DNA of 37,103 nt from Gammaproteobacteria bacterium (GTDB lineage Bacteria > Pseudomonadota > Gammaproteobacteria > SZUA-229): positions 1-37,103 of the forward strand of contig JAPHSS010000038.1 in the NCBI GenBank assembly GCA_026195255.1, read 5' to 3'. The first letter of the stretch is position 1, and every line of letters begins with the position of its first letter. Made by a program: the position numbers and the translations under genes. Below the pieces are notes generated by a model. The model was given only the letters and a program-made list of their open reading frames with translations, had not been told where the DNA came from and ran no database searches. Positions 25,996 to 36,004 of the stretch are shown here, piece after piece.

Positions 25996-26229
25996 TTAAC
26001 TGTTAGCGTTAACGTAATCCAGAGCTTGCTGAACTGTAGTAATTTTTTCAGCATCTTCATCAGGAATTTCACATTCAAATTCCTCTTCTAACGCCATTAC
26101 CAGTTCAACGGTATCTAGTGAATCAGCACCTAAGTCATCTACAAATGAAGCAGAGTTAGTTACTTCATCTTCTTTTACGCCTAGCTGTTCTATAACAATC
26201 TTGCGAACGCGTTCTTCTGCACTGCTCAT
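25996..26229 (-). CDS. acpP: Acyl carrier protein
   Basis: A 77-residue carrier protein, all-helical and acidic. The 4'-phosphopantetheine attachment serine is Ser37 in [15 protein letters not shown], with the usual helix II motif. It carries the growing fatty acyl chain for FabF, FabG, FabD and others. It has AGAGG before the ATG, a 252-base leader to fabG that could hold its own promoter, and a terminator just after it, consistent with ACP being made in large excess over the enzymes. Confidence 0.98.
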   Translation of the reverse strand: MSSAEERVRKIVIEQLGVKEDEVTNSASFVDDLGADSLDTVELVMALEEEFECEIPDEDAEKITTVQQALDYVNANS

Positions 26230-26481
26230 GTATTTTTCCTCTTAAATTTACGAATATGTTCGAGCTGCGCGGTATTTTAGTTAATAACTGCACAGACTAC
26301 CAGTGATTTCTTACATCTATTTTATTTAGATTAATTGCCTTAAAATTCAATCAGTTAAAAAACTTTAACTAAAATTTAAACAACTATAATGAGCTTAATT
26401 TCAGGTAATTCTTTGATATATGACATGCTTTGCATATTAGAGCACATGAATTTAGCAACATAAACCGCTCAAATAAGCAGT

Positions 26482-27219
26482 TTATGGCATATACATACCG
26501 CCATTAACATTTATTGTTTCACCGGTTATATAAGCCGCTTCTGCTGATGCTAAAAACGCCACAGCATTTGCAATATCCTGTGGATCACCTAATTTATTTA
26601 AAGGTATTTGCGAAACAAGTGCTTCGCGCTGTTCCTCTGGTAATTCACGGGTCATATCAGTATCAATAAAACCAGGTGCCACCGAGTTAACCGTAATATT
26701 ACGTGAACCAATTTCGCGAGCCAGTGATTTACTAAAACCTAAAATGCCCGCTTTAGCCGCTGAATAATTAGTTTGACCTGCGTTACCCGTTAAACCAACC
26801 ACAGATGTAATATTAATTATACGTCCGCTACGTGCTTTCATCATTGGTCGAACAACTGCTTTGCACATTTTAAAAATGGATGTCAGGTTCGTTTGAATAA
26901 TGTCATTCCACTGATCATCTTTCATCATCATCAGTAAATTATCACGTGTAATACCTGCATTATTTACAAGAATACTAACCGCGCCAAAATCGTCTTTAAC
27001 TGTTTTTAATACGGATTTGATAGAGTCGTCATCCGCAACATTTAAACATAAACCTTTACCACCTTTAGATGATAAATATTCTGTAATTTTTTCAGCACCA
27101 CCTTCAGATGTAGCTGTTCCTATAACAGTTGCACCCGCCGCAGCCAGAGTTTCTGCAATGGCTTTACCGATTCCACGACTTGCACCTGTTACTAATGCAA
27201 TTTGATTATCTAAATTCAT
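26482..27219 (-). CDS. fabG: 3-Oxoacyl-ACP reductase
   Basis: A 245-residue short-chain dehydrogenase reducing 3-oxoacyl-ACP with NADPH. Coenzyme motif is TGASRGIGKAIA; the catalytic Ser-Tyr-Lys set is in NITSVVGLTGNAGQTNYSAAKAG; NNAGITRDNLLM and the C-terminus ITGETINVNGGMYM are typical of FabG. It follows fabD by 62 bases and is followed by a 252-base gap before acpP. Confidence 0.97.
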   Translation of the reverse strand: MNLDNQIALVTGASRGIGKAIAETLAAAGATVIGTATSEGGAEKITEYLSSKGGKGLCLNVADDDSIKSVLKTVKDDFGAVSILVNNAGITRDNLLMMMKDDQWNDIIQTNLTSIFKMCKAVVRPMMKARSGRIINITSVVGLTGNAGQTNYSAAKAGILGFSKSLAREIGSRNITVNSVAPGFIDTDMTRELPEEQREALVSQIPLNKLGDPQDIANAVAFLASAEAAYITGETINVNGGMYMP

Positions 27220-27281
27220 AATATACTACCTTCTAATATCACCCGGCACCCGGAGATTAAAATTAATCAGGGCACTTAAAT

Positions 27282-28220
27282 CTATTTCAATTCTTCTAGT
27301 GTTTTGTCTAATGTTTCAACATTATTAATTGTAAAATGCGCAACTTCTTTATTAATTCGTTTATTCAAACCAATTAATACTTTGCCTGGGCCACATTCAA
27401 TAATAGTATCCACACCTTCAGAGATTAAGTTATTAACACTATCTACCCATAACACCGGGTTATGTAATTGCTTAACCAGATTCTTTTTAACATCTGCAGG
27501 TTTAGTGTAGTTCTTTGCTGCAACATTCTGTATTACAGGAATAGTTGATGCTTTTTTAATTTTAATATCTTTCAAATAGGTAGCGAGTTTTTTCGCAGCA
27601 CCTACCATTAAATTAGAATGTGATGGCACACTAACCGGCAATTTCAGCGCACGTTTGGCACCTTTATCTTTAGCTATCGCCATTGCTGTTTCTACAGCCT
27701 GCACATTACCCGCAATCACAACCTGCCCGGGCGAGTTAAAATTAACAGCTTGTACAGCAAAGTTATCATCACTGCACATCTCGCAAATTTCTTTAATTGT
27801 TTCGTCATCAAGACCAAGTATTGCGGCCATTGCACCAACACCGTCAGGTACTGCTGCCTGCATTAACTTGCCCCGTTTAGAGACCGTCTTAACCGCATCT
27901 TCAAAATCAAGCGCACCCGCACAAACCAGTGCTGTGTACTCACCTAAACTGTGACCCGCCATCATTTCAGGCGTTACATCTAACTTGCTTTTTAATATTT
28001 CATATACCGCGACACCGGCAACCAGCATTGCGGGCTGTGTTACTTCTGTTTTATTAAGTTCTTCAAGCGGACCTTCCTGCACAACCTTCCAGAGATCATA
28101 CTTTAAAACTTTTGATGCTTTAGTAAAAAGCTCATTAACAACTGGATAAACTTCTGCCAGTTCAGACATCATGCCAACAGATTGAGACCCCTGTCCCGGA
28201 AAGACACATGCAAATTTCAT
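27282..28220 (-). CDS. fabD: Malonyl-CoA:ACP transacylase
   Basis: A 312-residue acyltransferase. The nucleophile is Ser91 in MAGHSLGEYTALV; CVFPGQGSQ near the start and PVSVPSHSNLM (catalytic His) complete the active site. It loads malonate on ACP for fatty acid elongation. AAGG lies before the ATG. fabH and plsX, often upstream, are absent here; the upstream gap holds an inverted repeat and beyond it dapB. Confidence 0.97.
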   Translation of the reverse strand: MKFACVFPGQGSQSVGMMSELAEVYPVVNELFTKASKVLKYDLWKVVQEGPLEELNKTEVTQPAMLVAGVAVYEILKSKLDVTPEMMAGHSLGEYTALVCAGALDFEDAVKTVSKRGKLMQAAVPDGVGAMAAILGLDDETIKEICEMCSDDNFAVQAVNFNSPGQVVIAGNVQAVETAMAIAKDKGAKRALKLPVSVPSHSNLMVGAAKKLATYLKDIKIKKASTIPVIQNVAAKNYTKPADVKKNLVKQLHNPVLWVDSVNNLISEGVDTIIECGPGKVLIGLNKRINKEVAHFTINNVETLDKTLEELK

Positions 28221-28255
28221 AGATTTACCTTTTAATATTTTTTATATAACATTTC

Positions 28256-28370
28256 AAAGAAAAAGAAAACGCAAAAATTTTTAATTTATACGCCTACCGC
28301 GTATTACGTATTAATTAGCTTTTTCTTTTATTTGCGTGCATTCGCGTTCATTTGCGTTTTCTTTTTCTTT
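28256..28370. repeat. Inverted repeat between dapB and fabD with hairpin core
   Basis: Perfect 20-base arms AAAGAAAAAGAAAACGCAAA (28256-28275) and the inverse (28351-28370) enclose the palindrome TACGC-CTACC-GCGTA (28289-28303) and TTTGCGTGCATTCGCG repeats near 28331. Shares its outer arms with the element at 24464-24617. Confidence 0.9.
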
Positions 28371-28443
28371 TTTACCTTTAACCACAATTACAAATACTCA
28401 CTTTCAGCTCAGGCATGATGCAGCATAGAGGTAAGCAGGTCGC

Positions 28444-29277
<834 letters not shown>

Positions 29278-29287
29278 TTATTAATAG

Positions 29288-29773
29288 TTACCAGCTGATG
29301 TAACTGTAACCTTTTTCCTGCAATTCGACTAAATCAACGGCACCTATCTGAACAATCTCAACAAAATCGTGCATGTCTTCTTTTTTCCAGCCCATTGAGT
29401 CCATCGTATTACCACAGGCGTGAAATTTTACGCCGTAGTCAGCCAGGCTCTTTATTTTCTGTTTAACTTCATCAGACACATCACGTAGTGGTTTTTTTGC
29501 CAGTATATGTATTCCCGGCCCAAATGCGGTAATCACGATGGTAATATTGTCATTATATTTTCGTAACATTTCTGCTGCTGAAAATAAGATAGCATCGTGG
29601 TATTTTGAATCTGATTTATTAAATTGATAAACAACATTATGCTCGGTAGGATCACCTGGAAAACGCAACTCAGCATCATCTGACGTGGCTTCTGAGGCAA
29701 CTGCACTACGCCCGGCAAAAATACCAGCTGCAATAGTTGCAAAACTTGTGAGTAAACGTCTTCTTGTAATCAT
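29288..29773 (-). CDS. Tat-exported DsrE-family protein
   Basis: A 161-residue protein with a Tat-type signal (ITRRRLLTSFATIAAG, twin arginines at 3-5, then hydrophobic stretch and AVAS cleavage region). The mature part is a DsrE/DsrF-like fold: NVVYQFNKSDSKYHDAILFS, ITIVITAFGPGIHILAKK and VKFHACGNTMDSMGW, with the single Cys near residue 120 where DsrE-type proteins often carry a sulfur-binding cysteine. Periplasmic sulfur binding is inferred. Its ATG overlaps the dnaJ stop (TAATG), so it is coupled to dnaJ and sits inside the chaperone-dapB operon. Confidence 0.82.
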   Translation of the reverse strand: MITRRRLLTSFATIAAGIFAGRSAVASEATSDDAELRFPGDPTEHNVVYQFNKSDSKYHDAILFSAAEMLRKYNDNITIVITAFGPGIHILAKKPLRDVSDEVKQKIKSLADYGVKFHACGNTMDSMGWKKEDMHDFVEIVQIGAVDLVELQEKGYSYISW

Positions 29774-30909
29774 TAGAGTTTCATATCATCAAAAAACTTT
29801 TTAACCCCGTCCATCCAGCTAGAGCCCTGAGGGTTATGGTTTTTATTATCGCCGTGAATACTATCTTCAAATTCTCTTAACAGGTTTTTTTGTTTTGTCG
29901 TTAACTTAACAGGTGTTTCAATAACAACTTTACACATTAAATCACCAACCATGCCACCACGAACCGGTTTAACACCCTTACCTTTTAAGCGGAACATTCT
30001 ACCTGTTTGTGTTTCAGCTGGTATCTTTAACTTAACACGTCCATTTAAAGTTGGCACTTCTAAATCACCACCTAAAGCAGCAGTCGCCACACTAATAGGC
30101 ACCTGACATAACAGATTGGCCCCATCACGCTCAAAGATAGCGTGTGGTTTTACATGCACCTGAACATAAAGGTCACCTGGTGGCCCGCCATTTTCACCGG
30201 CTTCACCTTCACCTGATAATCGAATTCGGTCACCATTATCGACACCTGGCGGTACTTTTACAGATAATGTTTTACGCTCTTCAATTCGACCCTGACCGTG
30301 GCAATCATTACATGGATCAGATATTGTTTTACCCTGACCATGACAATGGGGGCAAGTTTGTTGAACGGAGAAGAAACCTTGTTGAATACGTACCTGACCT
30401 GTACCACCACAGGTTGTACAGGTAGTGGGTGATGAGCCTTTTTTAGCACCACTCCCATCACAGGTTTTACAACCAACCAGTGTAGGAATCTTTATTTTAA
30501 TTGTTGTGCCAGAAACCGCATCTTCTAAATTCAGCTCCATATTATAACGAAGATCTGAACCTCGATAAGAACGGCTACGACCACCGCCACCACCACCGCC
30601 GAAAATATCACCGAATACATCACCGAAAATATCGCTGAAGTTTCCAGCGCCTGCACCATAACCCTGACCACCAGCGGAGGCGTCTACACCTGCATGGCCA
30701 TATTGATCATAAGCTGCACGTTTTTGTGCATCTGATAATATATCGTAGGCTTCTTTGCCTTCTTTAAATTTTATTTCTGATGCTTCAGGGCTATCTGTAT
30801 TTCGATCTGGATGATGCTTCATCGCCAAACGTTTAAAGGCCTTTTTAATTGCCGCTTCGTTTGCGTCTTTGGATATCCCTAATACTTCGTAATAATCTCG
30901 TTTTGACAT
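29773..30909 (-). CDS. dnaJ: Chaperone DnaJ (Hsp40)
   Basis: A 378-residue type I J protein, DnaK's ATPase activator. J domain with HPD (KHHPDRNT) at about 32-38; Gly-rich linker ([19 protein letters not shown]); four zinc-binding CxxCxGxG repeats ([32 protein letters not shown]); then the C-terminal peptide-binding domains. Start at [16 protein letters not shown]. It is 219 bases from dnaK, with a repeat and terminator-like hairpin between. Confidence 0.97.
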   Translation of the reverse strand: MSKRDYYEVLGISKDANEAAIKKAFKRLAMKHHPDRNTDSPEASEIKFKEGKEAYDILSDAQKRAAYDQYGHAGVDASAGGQGYGAGAGNFSDIFGDVFGDIFGGGGGGGRSRSYRGSDLRYNMELNLEDAVSGTTIKIKIPTLVGCKTCDGSGAKKGSSPTTCTTCGGTGQVRIQQGFFSVQQTCPHCHGQGKTISDPCNDCHGQGRIEERKTLSVKVPPGVDNGDRIRLSGEGEAGENGGPPGDLYVQVHVKPHAIFERDGANLLCQVPISVATAALGGDLEVPTLNGRVKLKIPAETQTGRMFRLKGKGVKPVRGGMVGDLMCKVVIETPVKLTTKQKNLLREFEDSIHGDNKNHNPQGSSWMDGVKKFFDDMKL

Positions 30910-30940
30910 GCTTTATTTGTCTCTAATCTTTAGATTTTTT

Positions 30941-31038
30941 GCCACGGAGGCACGGAGAACACAGAAAGAATACAGCCTATTTTTCACCGCAGGTGTAAAA
31001 AATAAAGTAAAGCTCTGTGCTCTCTGTGCCTCCGTAGC
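30941..31038. repeat. Inverted repeat between dnaK and dnaJ with hairpin core
   Basis: Arms GCCACGGAGGCACGGAGAAC and the inverse near 31013-31038 (CTCTGTGCCTCCGTAGC) enclose the hairpin CACCGCAGGTG (30985-30995) between TTTT and AAAA flanks. The 'ccacggaggcacggag' arm is a very widespread bacterial intergenic repeat type. Confidence 0.88.
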
Positions 31039-31070
31039 AATCTTTAATCTTTTAAGCTTTTAAATACACA

Positions 31071-31099
31071 AAATGCCCGGTTATAAAAACCAGGCATTT
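31071..31099 (-). terminator. Hairpin downstream of dnaK
   Basis: Arms AAATGCCCGGTT and AACCAGGCATTT (one mismatch) lie 30-58 bases past the dnaK stop at 31129, followed on the minus strand by a poor T tract. It may attenuate rather than terminate. Confidence 0.6.
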
Positions 31100-31128
31100 C
31101 TTAACAGGCAAATGCCTAAGTAAATGAC

Positions 31129-33060
31129 TTATTTTTTGTCGTCTTTCACTTCTTCAAACTCAGCATCTACTACTTCGTCATCCGCGGCATTCTCAGCACC
31201 AGGTGCTTCTGCGCCAGCATCACCACCTTCCTGCTGTTGTGATTTAGCATAGGCTTTTTCAGCAATTTTACCTGAAACTTCAGTTAATGCTGTTGTTTTG
31301 GTTTCGATAAGTGCTTTATCATCACCACCAACTGCTTCTTTCAGTTCAGTTATAGCTGCTTCAACTGCAGTCTTTTCACTTTCATCTACCTGGTCACCCA
31401 GATCTTTCAGTGATTTTTCAGATGCATGAATCAGGTTATCTGCTGCGTTTCGCGCTTCAACCAGCTCCTTCTGCTTACGATCTTCATCAGCATGTGCTTC
31501 TGCATCTTTAACCATTTTATCAACTTCATCATCAGATAAACCTGAAGAGGCCTTGATTACAATTGACTGCTCTTTACCTGTTGCTTTATCTTTAGCCGAT
31601 ACATTCAAGATACCGTTTGCGTCAATATCAAATGATACTTCAATTTGCGGTACGCCACGTGCTGCAGGTGGAATATCAGCAAGATCAAAACGACCCAGTG
31701 ATTTATTACCTGTTGCTATTTCGCGCTCACCCTGAAGCACATGAACAGTTACCGCACTCTGGTTATCGTCTGCTGTTGAGAATACCTGTGATGCCTTAGT
31801 TGGAATCGTTGTATTTTTCTCAACCAGTTTGGTCATTACACCGCCCATTGTTTCGATACCCAGTGACAGAGGTGTAACGTCAAGTAATAAAATATCACTA
31901 ACCTCACCACCCAGTACACCACCCTGTATTGAGGCACCGATAGCTACTGCTTCGTCCGGGTTTACATCTTTACGAGCCTCTTTACCGAAGAAGTTTTTAA
32001 CTGCTTCCTGAACCATAGGCATACGACTCTGGCCACCGACCAGGATCACGTCGTTAATCTCACCTACACTTAAACCTGCGTCTGCTAATGCAGTTTTGCA
32101 AGGCTCAATAGTACGTTCAACTAAATCCTCAACCAGTGACTCAAGCTTGGCACGAGTCAGTTTAAGGTTAAGATGTTTAGGGCCAGATGCATCTGCAGTA
32201 ATATAAGGCAGATTTACATCTGTTTGCTGGCTGTTAGACAGCTCAATTTTTGCTTTTTCGGCGGCTTCTTTCAAACGCTGAAGCGCTAATGGATCATTGT
32301 GTAAATCCATGCCACTTTCTTTCTTAAACTCATCTGCAAGATAATCGATTAAACGCATATCGAAGTCTTCGCCACCGAGGAATGTATCACCGTTGGTCGC
32401 CAGTACTTCAAACTGATGCTCGCCATCAATTTCTGCAATCTCGATAATAGATACGTCAAATGTACCACCACCCAGGTCGTATACTGCAATAGTAGAGTCA
32501 CCCTTAAGTTTCTTGTCCATTCCATAAGCCAGTGCCGCAGCGGTTGGCTCATTAATAATACGTTTAACTTCTAAACCGGCAATTTTGCCTGCATCTTTAG
32601 TCGCCTGACGTTGAGAGTCATTGAAATAAGCAGGTACAGTTACAACCGCTTCTGTGACTTCTTCACCTAAGAAGTCTTCTGCCGTTTTCTTCATTTTCTG
32701 AAGAATACGTGCCGATACTTCTGGTGGAGCCATCTTGTTGCCGCGAGATTCAACCCACGCATCACCGTTGTCTGCTTTTATGATTTTATAAGGTACAAGT
32801 TTGATATCACGCTGTACAACTTCTTCATCGAAGCGACGGCCGATAAGACGTTTGATTGCGTATAATGTATTTTCAGGGTTAGTTACCGCCTGACGTTTTG
32901 CAGACTGACCTACCATTACCTCATCACCTTCGCCGAAAGCAACGATTGATGGGGTAGTACGATCACCCTCTGAATTTTCAATAATTCGTGGTGTATCACC
33001 ATCCATTACTGCGACACATGAGTTAGTTGTACCCAGGTCGATGCCGATAATTTTAGCCAT
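31129..33060 (-). CDS. dnaK: Chaperone DnaK (Hsp70)
   Basis: A 643-residue Hsp70. Family signatures are [13 protein letters not shown], the [14 protein letters not shown] phosphate loop and [16 protein letters not shown]; the linker ([16 protein letters not shown]) and substrate-binding domain follow, with an acidic tail ending in 'EEVKDDKK'. The frame extends to a TTG at 33072, but GGAG six bases before the ATG at 33060 and the normal [10 protein letters not shown] start decide 33060. It follows grpE across a 224-base gap with an inverted repeat; no strong sigma-32 promoter of its own is evident. Confidence 0.98.
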   Translation of the reverse strand: MAKIIGIDLGTTNSCVAVMDGDTPRIIENSEGDRTTPSIVAFGEGDEVMVGQSAKRQAVTNPENTLYAIKRLIGRRFDEEVVQRDIKLVPYKIIKADNGDAWVESRGNKMAPPEVSARILQKMKKTAEDFLGEEVTEAVVTVPAYFNDSQRQATKDAGKIAGLEVKRIINEPTAAALAYGMDKKLKGDSTIAVYDLGGGTFDVSIIEIAEIDGEHQFEVLATNGDTFLGGEDFDMRLIDYLADEFKKESGMDLHNDPLALQRLKEAAEKAKIELSNSQQTDVNLPYITADASGPKHLNLKLTRAKLESLVEDLVERTIEPCKTALADAGLSVGEINDVILVGGQSRMPMVQEAVKNFFGKEARKDVNPDEAVAIGASIQGGVLGGEVSDILLLDVTPLSLGIETMGGVMTKLVEKNTTIPTKASQVFSTADDNQSAVTVHVLQGEREIATGNKSLGRFDLADIPPAARGVPQIEVSFDIDANGILNVSAKDKATGKEQSIVIKASSGLSDDEVDKMVKDAEAHADEDRKQKELVEARNAADNLIHASEKSLKDLGDQVDESEKTAVEAAITELKEAVGGDDKALIETKTTALTEVSGKIAEKAYAKSQQQEGGDAGAEAPGAENAADDEVVDAEFEEVKDDKK

Positions 33061-33166
33061 GTTGTGCTCCAAAAATGCTTAATATTTAACTTATCCCTTA
33101 GATAAGGGCTGGTTTTTATTTTTCAATGCTTTAGTTAGTTTTAATGTTATTTTTAACGTTATTGTT

Positions 33167-33289
33167 AATAGTTATACAGGTTGCTCCTGACTGGCTTCAG
33201 GCCAAGGCGGAAATTGTAAGCTTATAAACATAAGCGTGCACTTTCCAACGAAGGCATGGAGCCAGTCAGGAGTAAGCTGAATAACTATT
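33167..33289. repeat. Long inverted repeat between grpE and dnaK
   Basis: Left arm 33167-33196 (AATAGTTAT, then CTCCTGACTGGCT) pairs with right arm 33260-33289 (AGCCAGTCAGGAG, then ATAACTATT) over about 30 bases with about four mismatches. The loop of 63 bases is partly palindromic. The right arm covers the grpE stop codon (33285-33287). Confidence 0.85.
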
Positions 33290-33863
33290 TTGATACCATT
33301 ACCATCGCTGGCCGTACCAGACGACCATTTAACAGGTAACCTTTCTGCATTACAGCTGTTACCGTATTAGGTTCATACTCATCACTGGGCTGCATTGACA
33401 TTGCCTGATGATGTTCTGCATTAAACTTTTCACCTAGTGGATTGAGTTCATGCACATTAAATTTTTCAAATACGCCAGATAACATATTCAATGTTAATTC
33501 GCTGCCTTCACGTAAGCTATCAACAGTGACATTTTCCTGGCCTGCTGCATCAACACCCAGTTCCAGACTGTCTTTTACCGCCAGCATTTCTGCAATGAAT
33601 TTCTCTAATGCAAATTTATGTGCATTTTCCAGGTCTTTTTGAGTACGACGACGGATATTGTCCATTTCTGCTTTAGTTCGCAGTAATTGATCCCAGTTAT
33701 CAGTGGCTTTTTTCTCTGCTAAGTCCAGACGCTCTATTAACTCTTCAGCTGAAAGCGCTTCACCTTCAGTTTCGTTAACAGCATCTAACACTTCTTCTGT
33801 CAGGATTTCACCTTCTACAGCCGCATCTTGTTGATTTCCATCGAGGATTTCCTCGTTTGACAT
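33285..33863 (-). CDS. grpE: Nucleotide exchange factor GrpE
   Basis: A 192-residue co-chaperone that releases ADP from DnaK. An acidic N-terminal region (about 1-35) precedes a long coiled coil (EELIERLDLAEKKATDNWDQ, KAEMDNIRRRTQKD) and a beta domain ending with KGYLLNGRLVRPAMVMVSK. It has a sigma-32 promoter directly upstream. Length and residues match the gammaproteobacterial form. The stop codon falls in the right arm of the downstream inverted repeat. Confidence 0.96.
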   Translation of the reverse strand: MSNEEILDGNQQDAAVEGEILTEEVLDAVNETEGEALSAEELIERLDLAEKKATDNWDQLLRTKAEMDNIRRRTQKDLENAHKFALEKFIAEMLAVKDSLELGVDAAGQENVTVDSLREGSELTLNMLSGVFEKFNVHELNPLGEKFNAEHHQAMSMQPSDEYEPNTVTAVMQKGYLLNGRLVRPAMVMVSK

Positions 33864-33897
33864 GTTAACTCTCCATCAAATTTAAGGTCTAAAGGGC

Positions 33898-33925
33898 ATA
33901 TGGGGCTAATCAATTAAGATTCAAG
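33898..33925 (-). promoter_or_regulatory. Sigma-32 heat-shock promoter of grpE
   Basis: On the minus strand CTTGAA (33920-33925), preceded by CC, is followed by a 14-base spacer and CCCCATAT (33898-33905), an almost exact match to CTTGAA-N11-16-CCCCATNT. It lies about 35 bases upstream of the grpE ATG. Confidence 0.85.
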
Positions 33926-33953
33926 GGGATTAATGGATTAAAAGCAGTTTTGT

Positions 33954-34013
33954 CCGCGAATGAACGCAAATAAACGCAAATCTTCAGATTTATGCACCTG
34001 CGGCACATTACAC
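33954..34013. repeat. Half element: GCGAATGAACGC arm with hairpin core
   Basis: CCGCGAATGAACGCAAATAA (33954 on) is followed by the core GCACCTGCGGCAC at 33994-34006 and ATTACACC. The inverse arm is missing. The core neighbourhood matches 24536-24556 in reverse (GTGTAATGTGCCGCAGG). Confidence 0.8.
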
Positions 34014-34138
34014 CTTAATTAAAACATTTGTGGTATTGGGGTTTACTCACATTTTATTTATTGCGTTGGCATACATGAATGTATAAATACAGTGGGCGCA
34101 TGGATACGCAGGAACCGCCATTCGTGGAGACACTGGCT

Positions 34139-35191
34139 TTACGTTTTATCCGCGCCTAACGCCAGGCTTAAAAACCGCGCGGTGATATTCACTGCTGATA
34201 TCACTTTACTGTATTCCATTCGAGTCGGGCCAATCACACCTAATACCCCCAGAGTGTTATCTTTGGTGCCATAGGGAACAGACACGACACTGAAGTCTTC
34301 CAGACCTTCAATACCCGCCTCAGAGCCAATAAATACCTGCATATCTTCAGCCTGGATACAGCGGTCTAAGAGGCCTAACATATCCCGTTTATTTTGAAAC
34401 ACCTGAAATAACTGCTGTAACTGATTTGCGTTATCAGCCTCATTAAAGCGAATTAAATTCGCCTGCCCCTGCAGTCGATAACTCTCATTATCTTCGTCGG
34501 GTTTAAGCGCCTGGTCTGCCAGATTCACCGCCGCAGCCATTAACTCATCAACCTGCGTGCGTGCAGATTGCATTTCCTGCACCAGCAAAGCCCTGATTTG
34601 AAATATATCCTTACCCATAAAATGATGGTTTAGATAGTTTGAAACTTTAACCAGCTCATCCTGTGTGTAGTCTTTATCAACATGCACAATTCGATTTTGC
34701 ACATCTCGTTCATTAACCACCAGAATAGCGAGTATTTTTTTGTCCGGTAAAGGCAAAAATTCAATACGCCGTAAATTTAGCTGTCCACTCTTAGGCAGCG
34801 TTATCACGCCAGCCATCTGTGTTATATCGGTTAATAGATTATTCGCCATATTAATCAGGGTATCTTTATCCTGATCTGCGTTTAACTGTTGCTGTAGTTT
34901 TTCTTTAATGGCACTTTCTATAGGACTAAACTCCAGCATGGAGTCTACATACATACGAAACCCCATATTAGTCGGTACTCGCCCGGCGGATGTGTGTGGC
35001 GCTGAAACCAGACCCATAGAGTCAAGATTGGCCATGACATTACGGATAGTGGCAGTTGAAATATTTAAACCAGCTGTTTCTGCAAGGGTTTTAGATCCGA
35101 CGGGAGTGCCCTCCTCAACATAACAGTTGATCAGGGTTTTTAACAAATACTGAGAGCGCTCGTTTAATGGCACAGATGAAATTTTAGACAT
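34139..35191 (-). CDS. hrcA: Heat-inducible transcription repressor HrcA
   Basis: A 350-residue repressor. An N-terminal winged helix (RSQYLLKTLINCYVEEGTPV, SKTLAE, STATIRNVMANLDSMGLV, SAGRVPTNMGFRMYVDSM) is characteristic of HrcA; a GAF-like domain and the VLGVIGPTRMEYSKVISAV C-terminus complete it. HrcA acts at CIRCE elements, but I see no TTAGCACTC-N9-GAGTGCTAA in this window, so its targets probably lie elsewhere, for instance at groESL. It is upstream of grpE and downstream of lolD. Confidence 0.95.
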   Translation of the reverse strand: MSKISSVPLNERSQYLLKTLINCYVEEGTPVGSKTLAETAGLNISTATIRNVMANLDSMGLVSAPHTSAGRVPTNMGFRMYVDSMLEFSPIESAIKEKLQQQLNADQDKDTLINMANNLLTDITQMAGVITLPKSGQLNLRRIEFLPLPDKKILAILVVNERDVQNRIVHVDKDYTQDELVKVSNYLNHHFMGKDIFQIRALLVQEMQSARTQVDELMAAAVNLADQALKPDEDNESYRLQGQANLIRFNEADNANQLQQLFQVFQNKRDMLGLLDRCIQAEDMQVFIGSEAGIEGLEDFSVVSVPYGTKDNTLGVLGVIGPTRMEYSKVISAVNITARFLSLALGADKT

Positions 35192-35198
35192 TTTAATT

Positions 35199-35224
35199 TA
35201 TACAAATAATTAATATTTTGTATA
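35199..35224 (-). promoter_or_regulatory. Near-palindrome just before hrcA
   Basis: TATACAAAT..ATTTTGTATA forms an AT-rich near-palindrome of about 26 bases, ending 8 bases before the hrcA ATG. It could bind a regulator, but AT-rich symmetry of this kind may also be chance. Confidence 0.3.
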
Positions 35225-35269
35225 ACTCCCTACGCTAAACCAAAGTGTATTTTGCATCTGGAATAAACC

Positions 35270-36004
35270 CTAAAGCGCCTTAAGCTGCCCATTATCTATG
35301 CTGTATATGGTATCCATTTTCCTGGCAAGTTCCATATCATGCGTAACCACAATCAGACTGGTGGCAAATTCTTTATTTAAACGTAATAAAACCTGCACAA
35401 CCTGTTCTGCAGTTGCTTTATCCAAATTACCTGTCGGCTCATCTGCACAGATACAACGGGGCTCATTAATAACTGCCCTGGCTATTGCCGCACGCTGACG
35501 CTCTCCACCTGACAATTCAGCAGGTTTATGTTTTACACGACGTGTCATGCCTACTTTATCAAGTAACATGCCTGCTTTATTTAAAGCCTGTGCTGGGCTA
35601 GTGCCTCGCACCAGTGCCGGCATTGCGACATTTTCTTCTGCCGTGAATTCAGCTAATAGATGATGAAACTGATAAACAAAACCCATGTAGTTATTGCGCA
35701 CTCGACAACGCTTCTTTTCTGACATGCGTACCATGTCTTCTTCATTAATAAAGACCTGCCCTGAGGTAGGTTTATCCAGACCACCGAGTAAGTGCAGTAA
35801 AGTACTCTTACCTGAACCGGAGGCACCGACAATTGCAACTTTTTCACCTGTTTTAACTGTAAGGTTTATGTTCTTTAATATTTCTAACTTATTACCGCCA
35901 CCCTCTTCAAAGGTCATGCATAAGTCAACCGCTTCTAAAACAATGCCAGCGCCTGTACCGTTAGGAAACATTTGTGATTCAGAAAAATGATTAGTTAATG
36001 GCAT
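35270..36004 (-). CDS. lolD: Lipoprotein-releasing ABC transporter ATPase LolD
   Basis: A 244-residue ATPase powering transfer of outer-membrane lipoproteins from LolCE to LolA. Walker A GASGSGKSTLLHLLGGLD, Q-loop FVYQFHHLLAEFTAEENV (the LolD-type sequence), signature LSGGERQRAAIARAV, Walker B CICADEPTGNLD and a final VVTHDMELA. Its ATG overlaps the stop of the lolC/E-type gene (TAATG), so the proteins are made together. The N-terminus is about 12 residues longer than usual, but the overlap supports it. Confidence 0.95.
   Translation of the reverse strand: MPLTNHFSESQMFPNGTGAGIVLEAVDLCMTFEEGGGNKLEILKNINLTVKTGEKVAIVGASGSGKSTLLHLLGGLDKPTSGQVFINEEDMVRMSEKKRCRVRNNYMGFVYQFHHLLAEFTAEENVAMPALVRGTSPAQALNKAGMLLDKVGMTRRVKHKPAELSGGERQRAAIARAVINEPRCICADEPTGNLDKATAEQVVQVLLRLNKEFATSLIVVTHDMELARKMDTIYSIDNGQLKAL

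Noticed and set aside
33073-33150. Sigma-32 promoter before dnaK
   Set aside because: An ATTGAA and a CCCTTATC are present, but the match to the -10 consensus is poor compared with the grpE promoter.
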